From Pegoplata infirma (lineage: Eukaryota; Arthropoda; Insecta; Diptera; Anthomyiidae), in contig OY992536.1 in the NCBI GenBank assembly GCA_963921195.1, positions 321,053,038-321,117,037 of the forward strand: a DNA stretch of 64,000 nucleotides, written 5' to 3'. A program made the translations under genes and the position numbers. Shown in pieces: positions 22,911-34,348 of the stretch. The notes under the pieces were generated by a model, which saw nothing but the letters and a program-made list of their open reading frames with translations, had not been told where the DNA came from and ran no database searches. The first letter of the stretch is position 1. Each line of letters opens with the position of its first letter.

Positions 22911-24230
22911 AAGAACTTGGAGGTTTTTTTTTGTCAATTTCATCTCCGACTTTAATATCAGTTTTAGAGATCCAACTGTACCTACCTTGATCTAGTGTAT
23001 ATTGTTTTTGTTGTAGTGTTTTTTGTTACCATTACAGGAAAACTATGCCATGTACGTTATGGTTAAGGAAAATAAAGTTTTACATTATGAAAAACAAAGG
23101 AAAAAGTTTTTTTTTGTTCACAACTTTTGTTTTACAGGAGGAAAACAAGAAAAAAATATGTTTGGTACTGCAGGACTTTGGTATTTTGTTGAGGAAATGT
23201 AAATTCTAGTGATAAAACATCTGAAAAAAAATTGTACTTAAACATATGATACGTTTTACAAGAAATTTTTAAATATTTAAAATAGATATTGACTCTTTGA
23301 AAAGTGTGGTTGGATCAAGTTCGACCGAAGGAGTACATCTGAATAATTTAAGGTTATTAATTCTCAAATCCTTTTATTGCAAATCTGATCAAATCTGACT
23401 TGCATTATACAGATATACACCCTAGGATTTTTAAACCCTCGAATCACAGTACGGAGGAATACTTTGTCATTCCGTGTGTAACCCATCAAAATATTTGTCT
23501 TGGACCCCATAAAGTATATGTATGGCGGTTTTCGTGTCAACTAACTCAACTTTTGAAACCGATGTTTTCCGATCGGGATGAAATTTGCGAGAAAGTTGGT
23601 TCTATTGGATAGTAGTTCAGACACAAGGACTCTCTGTGTTAGAGGTGTTTATGTCGAAATGTCGAAATTTGACATTTTGGCCAAAGAGGTGTTTATTCTC
23701 ATCCATTTAATTTCTTACCTATTGTTTTTAGCAAAATGTGTCCCAAACAGTTTAGATAGTTATTTCATCAATCTTTCGAAAAAAAAAATTATAAAAAATA
23801 TAAAAAAATTATAAAAAAAAATTATTTAAAAATACAAAACTTTTTTGACTTTTTCGTCAAATCGGCCCCTTTTTGACTGAAAAAAAGCTAATGTCATTTC
23901 CTTTAAGAGATATGGGGTCGCTTAGTGGGATGCGAGTCGGATATCGATGAAAAAAAATGTTTGTAACTTTGGAAAACAAAAAAACGGGTTTTTACTTTTT
24001 AGCATATGCACTATTAGGCATGAGCCAAAAAAATTGAGGAAAAAAACGCCCCTGGAGGGGTGTATTTTCACATAATTAGACATACTCAAAAAATCACATT
24101 TTTGTCATATACATGCTAATTACAAGTAATCTAATGATAACAATGTTTGTACGGATTGTTGAAAATATGATTCTCTTTAAGACGTTTTTTTTTTTAGTAG
24201 ATTGGATGTATACATCGCGATTTATAAGAA
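22911..24230. other. Mostly unassigned; one DINE fragment at about 23430-23640
   Basis: 23430-23640 contains 'aaaccctcgaatcacagtac', 'ttgtcattccgtgtgtaacc' and 'accccataaagtatatgtat', matching type B DINE start sequence, but it loses similarity afterwards. Around 24040 the phrase AACGCCCCTGGAGGGG occurs. No gene is supported. Confidence 0.4.
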
Positions 24231-24760
24231 AACAAGTAAAAAAGTTAAATTCGGCCTTGCCGAATGTAGTGATACCCTCCACAATTTCAAAAAGATAATT
24301 TCAAAAAACATTATTTAAAAGGAAGTTACTTTTGAAAAAAAAAAAAATTTTTTTTGAAAAAAAAAATTCCGCGAAAAAAAAATCCGCGATTTTTGTCTTT
24401 TTTTTTGTCAAAAAACATGTTAGTACTGGTTTAAATACCATTTGGTGTTCAATTATGTTCACATATGTCAACCAGCAGGCGAATTAAAGCATTTTGTATT
24501 TTTAGGTTATGTTGAATCCCAGCAAAAAAAAATCGAAGTGGTGCAAAAAGAATAAGTGATTCACTACATACATAGTAGCTATATGTGCCGATCTTCATAT
24601 TCCATAAGAAGTACTTTTATAAGCACTTCCAAAACTGCTAAAAAAATGCCAATAATAACAACTTTCACCAGTTCTTTCCTCAATGATTTATAAGTACCAT
24701 TTTCATATGTTCATTTGTGGCATTTATGTTAAGTATTGGATTTGTTTTGTTGAACATTTT

Positions 24761-25098
24761 TATACCCTCCAACCACAGTATGGGGGTATACTCACTTTGT
24801 CATTCCGTGTGTAACGCATCGAAATATCGGTCGGGGACCCCATAAAGTATATATATTATTGATCAGTGATCGATTCTAAGACATTCTAGCGATGTCCGTC
24901 CGTCCGTCTGTCCGTCCGTCTGTAGTTAACACGATGCAGTCCAAAATAAAAGAGCTAGACTCCTCAAGTTTGGCACAAATATGTCTTATGTTCCTAGGCA
25001 GGTTAAGTTCGGAAATTGGCCAAATCGGACCAGGGGGAAAAAGTTCCCCCTTGAAGAACTAAACCAACCTCTAAAAAATACACCTTTTTACATGTTTT
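24761..25098 (+). mobile_element. DINE type B, 3'-truncated copy
   Basis: Begins TATACCCTCCAACCACAGTA, with 'gtccgtccgtctgt' at about 24897-24920 and the 'accagggggaaaaagttccc' block. It stops where the next copy begins, so the next copy replaced or entered its distal half. Confidence 0.65.
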
Positions 25099-25630
25099 TA
25101 TACCCTCCAACTACAGTATGGGGGTATACTCACTTTGTCATTCCGTGTGTAACGCATCAAAATATCGGTCTAGGACCCCATAAAGTATATATATTTATGA
25201 TCAGTGATCGATTCTAAGACATTCTAGCGATGTCCGTCCGTCTGTCCGTCTGTAGTTAACACGATGCAGTCCAAAATAAAAGAGCTAGACTCCCGACATT
25301 TGGCACAAATATGTCTTATGTTAATAGGCAGGTTAAGTTCGTAAATGAGCAAAATCGGACCAGGGGGAAAAAGTTCCCCCTTGAAGAACTAAACCAACCT
25401 CTGAAAAAATACACTTTTTTTTCATGTTTTTTTGTATTTTTGTTAAATAAATGAAACATTTGTTATATTTATCGGGATGGGAAGGTGCTGTCAACATCCC
25501 CCACTGACCCCCATCACTTCCCCCCCCCCCCCAAATAAAAATAAACGCCCCTGACAATTTTTTTTTTTTTTTTTTCATTTTGGAGGGTATAAAAGATTCG
25601 GCACAGCCGAATTTAACACTCTTACTTGTT
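25099..25630 (+). mobile_element. DINE type B, complete-looking copy
   Basis: Begins TATACCCTCCAACTACAGTA and ends with the hairpin ATTCGGCACAGCCGAAT and CTCTTACTTGTT. A C-run at about 25518-25531 corresponds to the G-runs of the inverted copy at 11.5 kb. The copy is very close in sequence to the preceding one, which suggests insertion of a sister copy. Confidence 0.65.
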
Positions 25631-27135
25631 TTTTATAATTTTCTCTGATTTAATAAAAAGTTAAATTTTATAAATGAATTAACTTGATATGCCGCAAAAG
25701 CGAATTTGTTATGTAAATTATGTTATAAAAAAATACAGTTTCCAGATTTTTGTTAAAATTACCAAATGACTCAAGAAGTGCTAAAAAGATAACAAAAAAA
25801 CTGTTAGCCCTTAAAAAAGACAAGGGTTAAATATAACCAAAAAAGAGCTAAGTTGGTATTGCCGTTTAAAGGTATAAAAACTCTTCTAAAAATATACGAT
25901 ATCTGATTTAAAATGAGAGAATTACTTTTTTTTATCTCTTCATTTTATTTATTGGATGTTTTTTTTTTTTTTTTTGGTTGGTTGGTTGGTTTTCAAATTT
26001 GTTTTCTTTTATTTTTTAGGGCCGAAATTGCAATAATATTATCGGTCGATATCTCCGTAATGAAAAAAGATATATTAAGGATTGCAAAAGTAATTTGAAG
26101 AATAAGTGAAGTATTTTTATATGTGCTGAACTAATTATACATCATAAAATAATTCTCGGTTTTATAAGGTCCCGAACATTGCGAATATCTGAGTTTATGC
26201 AGTACTGTCAATCGAAAATCTAAATATCTCAAAATAAGATAAATCACTTCTAAGGCCAGATTCGGATTAAGCGCATGAAAAACTATTAGAAAAATATATA
26301 CATCCACATTTAATTAATAATTCCTATTAGCTAAACTAAATTATTAAAAACATCGATTTAATCTTAACAATTTCAAGTCTAAATATTACATAATAAATAT
26401 TATACATTGTTAAACATATCGTTTTGATTTTAATTATTATTAGTGTAAATACTAAAAAAAAACTCTTAAAATCAATCCCAAAAAGTCATGAAATATGTAC
26501 TTATCAAGAAGTGATGAACAAATCACTTCTAAATCACCATATAAAAATTACATAATCACATCCAAAATGCCAGGAAATATATACTTCTAAAGAAGTGACG
26601 AAAAAAGCACTTCCAAAAGGTCAAGTTATATTAACATCCCGATCACTACTTCAGAAGTTGTGATAAAGATGTTAATATATATGTACATACTAAACACTAG
26701 TGATATTGTGTGTCACGCCCATATAAAATTCATCAGTGTTTCAGCTGAAGAAGAAGTACATCTGGTTCACAAGTTGTGGTGAATTTTGTAGTGAATGGTA
26801 AGCTCTTTTTTTGCTGGGATGTACTGAAATTTTTGAGGTGTCCTTACATTTTCGTTCATAACTTTTGAACCGCTGAACCGATATCGCTCAAATGCAATAC
26901 CAAACTTCTCAGGAGAACTTCTAATAAATATGTTAAGTTTCAGTCATCTCTGTCCAATATTTTGTCCGTGATCACCATTTCCACAGACAGACGGACAGAC
27001 GGACAGACGGACATCGCTAGAATGTTTTAGAATCGGTCACTGATCAATAATATATATACTTTATGGGGTCCCAGACCGATATTTCGATGAGTTAAAAAAC
27101 GGAATGACAAGCTTATATATACCCTCTATCACTAA

Positions 27136-27722
27136 CAAGGGAAGTATCTCAACCCTTATGAACCGATTTGCCTGAAACTTAAAATATATATCAAAGAGAC
27201 AATTCTAAGGTTGGGGTGTCTCGGCTTATCGGCCATATCGGGGATTTAGGGGTTCAAAACATGGGTCAAAAAATGGCGAAAAAATCGTTTTTTGGATTTT
27301 TCAGCCATTTATTTTTAAGAAACTATATGATGTATGCATATGAGAAGAAAGGTTTTTTTAATGCCTATCCAATGGTGGCATAATCTTGTAAAAATTCGGC
27401 TTCTTTAAATATTGTTTTCAGGAAAATGTGTAAATTTTGGGGGGTACTTATAGGAAGACATACCCTACGATATCCATATGGATAAGAAATAATCTTTATT
27501 AAATTAAAGTCGACCCGTATTTTTGCCCTAGACGATATTCCTGTTAGTTCGGAAGTTATCAAAATTTTCCCGAAGGTCCACATGGTTTCATAAGGGGACA
27601 ACGAAATTTTTAAAATCCGATATGGCCGATAAGCCGAGACACCCCAACCTTAAAATCGTCTCCTTAATATATATTTTAAGTTTCAGGCAAATCGGTTCAT
27701 AAGGGTTGAGATACTTCCCTTG
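27136..27722. mobile_element. 587-bp foldback MITE, TAA duplication (PIF/Harbinger-like)
   Basis: Ends CAAGGGAAGTATCTCAACCC and its inverse, with TAA on both sides. Intact siblings read 'cactaagtgg', TAA once. A 3-bp TWA duplication is typical of PIF/Harbinger elements. The arms exceed 90 bases (through CTTAAAATATATAT and CCAACCTTA). A lone right end of the same family occurs at 34015-34076. Confidence 0.7.
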
Positions 27723-27740
27723 TAAGTGGAGGGTATAAAA

Positions 27741-28482
27741 ACAGGCTAAAAAATTTTTCAAATTACTGAATTCGTGAAAAGATTATTGATAATTTTTTTG
27801 AGTTTAGTGGGCTATAATACATACAAAAAATATAGTCAACTTTCGCGGGCAGGGTTTTTTTTTATTTTGTGAAATTTTTATTATTTTCAAAGTTCTTATG
27901 AATTTCCAATATTTTATAAATTTGTCGGATTTTTTCTAGTTTGTTTTCTAATTTTTTCTTTATTTTCGTAATGGCATTGAAGTTTTCGTTGTCATGGGAT
28001 GTTTTTTGAACAATGCCTCAAATGTTGCTACAGAATAACAGCTTTAACATACAGAAAATTGCAAAAAATGCCATAACAATAGAGGTAAAATTGTGCTAAA
28101 CTTGTTTGATAAAAGATTAGGCCAAAGGTGTATTAAATACTACTATATTTAAAAAATTATTTAATTTTTCTCGTCTTATATAAATGATTATATATTTATA
28201 ATACTTGCTTTAACATCCGATCGAATTTTTTTTTATAAACTGAAAATTTTTTTGGAACTGATTTCTATTTCAATAAATGTTCTAGAATGTGTTCTACGGT
28301 CATCACAACAAAATTTTTAAATTTTCAAAAAACTTCACTAAAACAAAAACTGTTGAAATTTTTTTTAATTGCTGTCTGAAAGTATTAAAATAAATGAAAT
28401 AAAAATCGGCTGATCTCTTAATCGAATATCAACCGAGAAATCTTAGAGATCGGTATTTGAAATCAAACCACATAACTTCCTA
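27741..28482. other. No feature seen
   Basis: AT-rich DNA. Neither a coding frame nor a repeat boundary was recognised. Confidence 0.3.
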
Positions 28483-28663
28483 CACTCTAAAAAAAAAATA
28501 AATTCATTATCCTACTATAAATTGGGTTCATTTTCCTACTATAAATTGGGTAAATTTCAACAAATTAAAATAATATACTACTATAAATTTTGTAAATGTC
28601 GAATAATTTTATGTAAAATTATGCAATTTGAGTAAATTTACCCAATTCATATTAATTAGAGTG
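28483..28663. mobile_element. 181-bp MITE, CACTCTAAAAAAA ends, TA duplication
   Basis: CACTCTAAAA and TAATTAGAGTG with TA on both sides. The interior repeats CCTACTATAAATTGGG. It directly abuts the next MITE; the two share the single TA between GAGTG and CACTC. Confidence 0.7.
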
Positions 28664-28665
28664 TA

Positions 28666-29518
28666 CACTCAAAAAAAAAAACTGTAAAGTTATCAAAAAA
28701 AGCTTGTAAACCTACAAGAAAATTTGCTGATTTTGAACCCACAATTTTTTTGGTAAAGTTAGCAAAAACGTTTTGCTAAAAATTAGTTAACTGAAATAAT
28801 TTTTATTTCAACTTAGTTTATACACATTTGAGGACCCCATTGGGTTCGGACCCAATAGGTCCAGACCCCGATGGGCCTAGACCTAGTTGGTTTCCTTAAA
28901 AATCGTCATAGTTTTTGATCCAAAATTTGTGTCCGTTTCGCTCTACCTTGCTTAGTTTTTGAGATAAGTGATTTTAGCGGATCACTGGGGTCTTGAGAAT
29001 TAAAAAACTCGATAACTTCAAAAATATTACTCGGAGAGCTTTTGGTTATTTTGCGGTCTTGTTCTACGTGTTGAGAGCTACAAAAATTATTTTGGACTTT
29101 TTGTTGTGTCGGCAGTATTTACTGAGATATGAGCATTTTAAAATTTTCGGGAATGCTAACTTTTTTGGATCCAAAGTTAGGTCCCAATAGGGTCCACACA
29201 TGTGAAGAGGACCCGCGAAAGTATACAGATTCTAAGAACCAAAAATGGCCTCCATTTTGCTCTATCTGGCTTAGTTTCCGAGATAGCGCCATTTTAAGTT
29301 TTCTGAAAATAAAAAAAAAATTACCATTTATTTTTGCTAATGTTAGCAAAAAATCTTGTAAAAATGTTGCCAACTCAATTTAAAATTTAGCAAAAGAAAT
29401 TAGTTTAAAGTTTGTTTAAAATTGCTAATGTGCTAAATTAAGTTTACAAGAATTTTTTGCTAACATGCTAATCTCAACTAAAAATTTGCTAAAAGTTACT
29501 AACGTATTTTTTTGAGTG
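28666..29518. mobile_element. 853-bp MITE, CACTCAAAAAAA ends, TA duplication
   Basis: CACTCAAAAAAAAAAACTGT and TTTTTTTGAGTG, flanked by TA. Subterminal 'ttgtaaac' and 'tttgctaa' motifs are inverted. The middle (28830-29240) is less AT-rich, with GGACCC/GGGTCC motifs such as GACCCAATAGGTCCAGACCC. The 84-codon frames there overlap on opposite strands and show no known domain. Confidence 0.7.
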
Positions 29519-30012
29519 TAGCTTTACTAATAGACTGACAGAAAACATAGTTTAAAAATATAAAAAAAAATGAATTTACTATTCCTTTATTAATCTCTTT
29601 TTTTAAATAAAATCTTTTGTATTTTTCCCCCTGGTTTATCACAATTTCACATATAGTAGTTGTTGCCATTTGTTATTGACTTATTTCTGTCATCTTATTT
29701 TAAATTTAATAGGAATCAACTGTTACCGCAAAACGTAAGCCAATTACATGAGTCAATACATATGTATGTATGTGTAGTACATATATTCCTACCCATTTTC
29801 AACCATAACAATATGTTGCTTGTGGCAAAAACTGAAAATACGCATTGGACAAGAACTGTTAAAATAAAAAGTTTTGTATTCGTGTATTTTATAGGTAAAA
29901 TTGTATATAGCAAATATACAACAGATATGCGTGCCCGAGTAAAAAAGTTTGGATATAATGATATATTTTTTAGTATAACTATTAGAGTTCACTTGGTGAC
30001 TTGTCACTTCAT
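29519..30012. other. Unassigned; lone CCCGAGTAAA end at 29934
   Basis: CCCGAGTAAAAAAGTTTGGA at 29934 matches the left end of the CCCGAG TIR group, but no right partner was found within the next few kb. The 209-codon frame starting near 29660 runs across this end into the foldback, so it is not a gene. Confidence 0.4.
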
Positions 30013-31120
30013 CTGTTTATCGGACATCATCATTTTTTTTAAGGATTTAGGGGAGCTAAAAAGAATGCCGGTATTTTTTTGGAAAAATTATCACTCCTTG
30101 GGGTGGTTCGAAGCATCTGAAATCGCGGATTTTGAGCTGATTTTTCTGCAGAGAAAAACGGCTGAATATATTGCAAATCTGATTTCACCAGTCGATTCTG
30201 CAGCAAAAATTAATACAATAGCATTTTTTTTAACTTTTAATAAAAGTTCCAATAAGCCACAGCAGGGGGCGGAAAAATCGATTTTTTAAAAAAAAATGTC
30301 AATTATTTTTTTAGTCATTGTTTGCTTAGAAAATTGGTACAAAAAGCACCTTTCTATCACAATCCATTAAAAGGTTATAAGGCTTCACAGTTTTTTTTTT
30401 TCTAGTTGCAAATTATAAATCACTGACCGAAATTTGAAAATTTGTTGGATGGGTCAGCGGACTGGACACTCGTTTTCGATTTTCCTCTCTATGCTGATTC
30501 CAAATCTGGTTTCCAAAATATTCCGTAACGTAAGGTTTTTGAGATAACTGTGGTCAAAGTTCACAAAAAACGCATTTTTGTGCATTATTGAGATAATTTT
30601 TTTGTGTTGTTTTGGATGATATTCTGGGATCATAAAACCTGTTTTCGATTAACATTTCGATGCTGATTCTGAATTTAGTTTTCAAATTTTTCTATCACGT
30701 CATGTTTTCGAGGAAATTGAGGTCAAAGTTCTCAAAAAAACATGTTTTTGCCCATTTTTGAGAACTTATTACTTTTTAACGGGTTGTGTAGAACGGAAAA
30801 TTTGGCATAATTTTGTTAAGCTGAAAATGCCCTTAAATTGAGCATATTTAAAAAATTTATTTAAAAAGAAAATGGAAAAACCTTATATTTCCGCCCCCTG
30901 TGTTGGGTTCTTGGAACTTTTTTAAGAGTTTGAAAAACGACCATTGTATTATTTTTTGCTGTAGAATCGACTGGTGAAATCAGATTTTCGATATATTCAG
31001 CCGTTTTGCTCTGCAGAAAAATCAGATCAAAATTCGCGTTTTCAGATGCGCTGAACCACCCCAAGGAGCCATTCTTTTTAGTTCCCCTAAATCCTTAAAA
31101 AAATTTATGATACCCGCTGA
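30013..31120. mobile_element. Foldback element with about 280-bp arms
   Basis: Left arm 30040-30250 and right arm 30890-31100 are inverted: AGGGGAGCTAAAAAGAATG, CTTGGGGTGGTTC, CAGTCGATTCTG, AATATATTG. Because the arms match, the same peptide-like string (TAEYIANLISPVDS / TAEYIENLISPVDS) appears on both strands. That is a mirror effect, although some past coding origin of the arm cannot be excluded. The inner 30400-30800 region has a second diverged pair. Confidence 0.65.
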
Positions 31121-31144
31121 TCAAATTTTCAAAATTAACTTTAA

Positions 31145-31336
31145 TAATTGAACAGTTCATGCGAATAGACCATTTGTATTATTTTACATATGACGATAAA
31201 AACGCAGGAAACGGCTAAAAACTAATATTTTTTCCAACATTTTTGCATAATGCACGTTTCCTGCGTTTTTATCGTCATTTGTAAAATTAAAGAAATGGTC
31301 TATTCGTCCTTATTCGCATGAACTGTTCAATTGTAT
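31145..31336. repeat. 190-bp palindrome
   Basis: AATTGAACAGTTCATGCGAA to its inverse TTCGCATGAACTGTTCAATT. The inner arms carry TGACGATAAAAACGCAGG. The loop is about 30 bases. Probably a small foldback MITE. Confidence 0.75.
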
Positions 31337-31339
31337 ATT

Positions 31340-32060
31340 AATGTCTCCATCATTTGATCCCAAAAATGGAGTATAAAAAAAAATATGATTATATCTTTTT
31401 AGATTAAATTTGATATAATAATATATAATTAGATCCCAAAAATGGAATAGTAAATTTCATTTAATTTGATATTAAATATCATATTATATCTAATAAGATA
31501 TAATTATATATTATTATATCTTATACACTCAAAGAAAAATGCTTCATCATATTGATGATACGGTTTCATCACTTGCTGTCATCAATTTTGATTACAAATT
31601 TCTTCATATTGATGAAGCTTTTCTTCAATATGATGAAAAATGTCATCGAAATTGAAAAAAACAAGTAATGACACATTTCATCATATCATCAAAAAATGTC
31701 ATCAATATGCCTTTCAAATGTTTTTTTTTTTAAATACTTAAAATAATATTAAAATAAATAAAACTATTGAATAAATATATTAAAAAAATAAAAAAAAAAA
31801 AAAACAATAAAAAAATCCCTATTGATGACAAGTTACATTGGATGAAAAATTATGTAACATTTCATCATATTGATGTAACTTTTCATCAATATGAAGAAGC
31901 TGTTTCTTTGAGGATAAGATTTATTTTTTTATAATATCAAATGAGATAATATTTACCATTCCATTTTTGGGATCTTTTTATATCTAATTATATCAAATTT
32001 TATCTAATAAGTTATGATCATATATTTTTGGATCCTCTATTATTGGGTTCAAATGATATA
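31340..32060. repeat. AT-rich inverted repeat hosting a CACTC MITE
   Basis: 'atcccaaaaatgga' near 31360 and 31435 recurs inverted at about 31965. ATATAATTATAT-type repeats lie between. The hairpin centre holds the MITE at 31526-31913. Confidence 0.5.
31526..31913. mobile_element. MITE with TTCATCATATTGATGAA repeats
   Basis: Left CACTCAAAGAAAAATGCTTC and right AGCTGTTTCTTTGAGG are inverted but the right end is mutated. Both subterminal regions are built from TTCATCA..TGATGAA palindromes, about ten in all. No coding. Confidence 0.6.
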
Positions 32061-34348
32061 AGGCACCGTATTACTTTTTTTTAGCCGGATGCAGGTGATT
32101 TTGTGTGCGCACATCTGTAAATGTATTGACGTAATGTATCAATACCAACAAACAAGTACAACGTATGACCGTAAGCGTAAATACGTTAACCAATATAGTG
32201 CAAAATAATGTTTTTTTCCTCAATGAAGAAGAGAACAAAAACTTTATTTTTGATTGAAATTTCAAAAATCGAAAAGTAATAAAACACAACTTACCAGCCC
32301 ATGTGACAATGCACACATGATTTAATATTTCACAGGGTACCCGCCGATTGTCCTAAAACTTGAATATTGAAATGAGGTGAGAAAAATAAGAGTTACCTGT
32401 TTTTTTTTTAGCTGCCCAGTCTCAAATTTAAAATTGGGTTGCCACCTTATGAAAAAATATGGACTCTCGGAAAAATCCGAATAAAAGCCGAACTAGCGTG
32501 TTTTTAACAGACAGACGGACGGACATCGCTAGATCGACTTAAAATCGATCAAGGATCATAAATAAATTCTTTCAGTTCGTTTTAATAATATTTATCTTCT
32601 GTGTGTAGTCGGTCTTTTATAAAGTCACCCTTGACAAGTAGTTCATACAATTTAGTTCATTTAATTTAGTTCGTCTATTAAGCACTGCACTTTGATATTC
32701 AAAATCATCACTTTAAGAATCCCTGCCTTGCACTTGACACTATTATAATAACAATTGGTGTTCAATAAATATTAAATGATATTTAAAAACAAAAATCTTT
32801 TATTTTTGTTGTAAATAAGTACTTTTATTCGATATTCTTTTCTGCAGTATACTTTATCCATTTGGTTTTATGGAAACATATTGGTTACTTGGTTTCCTGA
32901 CCAACCATACACACATCCATACATATTTGTTAATGCTTAATGTTCCATTCATTTGTAGCACTTAAGGGGCAGGATTAAATTTCACTTGTATTTAAAAAGA
33001 TAAAACAGTTTTTTTTCCGTATTCTTTATCATTCTTTTAATTTGTATTCTCATACTTTTTGCTATAATGCCATGATAACACTAGACAGCACTTGGGTAAA
33101 ATCTTTGGTATACAAATGGTATTTTATAAAAGACTGCAAAGAAGAATCTCATGTTAAGCCTTTAAAAAGTAAAATGAATTAATATCGAAATTCACAGACG
33201 GCGTAACTTTGTAGAATTATGCAAATTCTAGGAAAAACGGGGTTATTTTAATTTTATTGTTAATATCATTTTCCACAGTTTTTGTGAACGGGCCAAGCTA
33301 CCACAATTAAATAAATACTCATTAGGGGAGAATTTCAGAAGTTGAAACTAAAATCCCGATCCATTTTTTAACCGGCATTTAGTAAAACCAGTAACAAACT
33401 ATATGCCGACATCATTTTCATTACAAACTTGTTTGCTGGTGTAGTCAAGCCGCATTATTGTATTTTTTCTGTTTTTCTTCTTTTCCATTTTCAATTTGAC
33501 TTGTTATGGATATCCTGCCATTGAGTTTCATTATTAAACAAAATTCATGTAAATATAAATAAAAGGCTATAAAAACGGACAACCTTACTAAGAGAGGCAT
33601 AAAAACACTTTGGATTAAACTTTGGTATTCAAATCAAAAGAATAAGAACTGAAAATTGACTACCACCATAGACTCAATGTTCATAAAAAGTATTCAGGTC
33701 ACATCGTTTCTTAACATTTCTAGCAGATTCCAGCTGTTGAGCTTTTTTTTTTACACAATTTCCATTTCTTGGAATCACTTCAGTAAATCAGGCTACCTAA
33801 CAAAATTTTAAGACATAACTGTTTTTAAACTCGTTCCCGAAGTCTTACACCAAATAACAGGGTTTTTTTCAGAACCATTTCTGGAATTTGTTCGATAACT
33901 CTAGTTTCTAAATAAAAAAAAATTGAGATCCTCGACATTTTCTATTTATTTTCCATGTAAAATCCAAAAATTAGGTCTTAAGTTTCAAAGTAGAGAAGCT
34001 TCAGAGACATCCCAATCTTAAAATCTTAAAGTTTCAGGCAACTCGGTTCATAAGGGTTTAGATACTTCCCTTGTTAGGAATAATTATTGTTATTTTTGTT
34101 ATAGATAATTTCTAAAAGTCGAAACATTTTTCTCCAAAAAAAAATTTTATTTTAGGTTCTCAGAAAAATATCAGAAATTTTTTTTTTGGATTCTGAAAAG
34201 TTTTTTTAAAGGTTTTTTTTCAAGTTCTCAGACAAATATCAGAAAATTTTTTGGATTCTAAAAAGTTTTTCACTCTGTAAAATCAGTTTTTCTTCTCTTT
34301 TTCTCCTTTCTCATTTTTCCTTTTTTGTTTTCTTTTTTTCTCTTCCTT
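32061..34348. other. Least repetitive stretch; two short repeat scraps
   Basis: 32496-32575 is a DINE fragment with 'agacagacggacggacatcg'. 34015-34076 is a lone end of the CAAGGG foldback family. The rest, especially 32.6-33.95 kb, shows no clear repeat but also no open frame, splice-bounded exon or RNA motif that I can defend. Confidence 0.4.

Larger units (their letters stand above)
24518..26818. mobile_element. 2.3 kb TIR element, CCCAGCAAAAAAA ends, AT duplication
   Basis: Left CCCAGCAAAAAAAAATCGAA and right CTTTTTTTGCTGGG, flanked by AT on both sides; the sibling at about 53145 has 'gttgaatgtac' with AT once. Subterminal motifs with GAAGTG and CACTTC repeat at both ends (e.g. 26505-26640). 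Carries two type B DINE copies. No transposase. Confidence 0.75.
24231..27740 (-). mobile_element. DINE-1/mini-me-like element, type C, with two insertions
   Basis: Starts on + at AACAAGTAAAAAAGTTAAAT with the hairpin TTCGGCCTTGCCGAA, and ends at GTGGAGGGTATAAAA. Two elements interrupt it: 24518-26818 and 27136-27722. Both junctions close exactly when compared with the copies at 52848-54507. The (GTCY)n core lies at about 26990-27015. Confidence 0.7.

Noticed and set aside
28483..29518. Two adjacent MITEs as one element
   Set aside because: GAGTG-TA-CACTC at the junction and distinct interiors show two elements sharing a TA site.
29660..30289. 209-codon open frame
   Set aside because: It crosses the border of a foldback element, and its C-terminal part is mirrored in the opposite arm. 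No domain.
32600..33950. Possible hidden exons in the least repetitive stretch
   Set aside because: No open frame above background and no convincing splice-bounded coding segment could be read.
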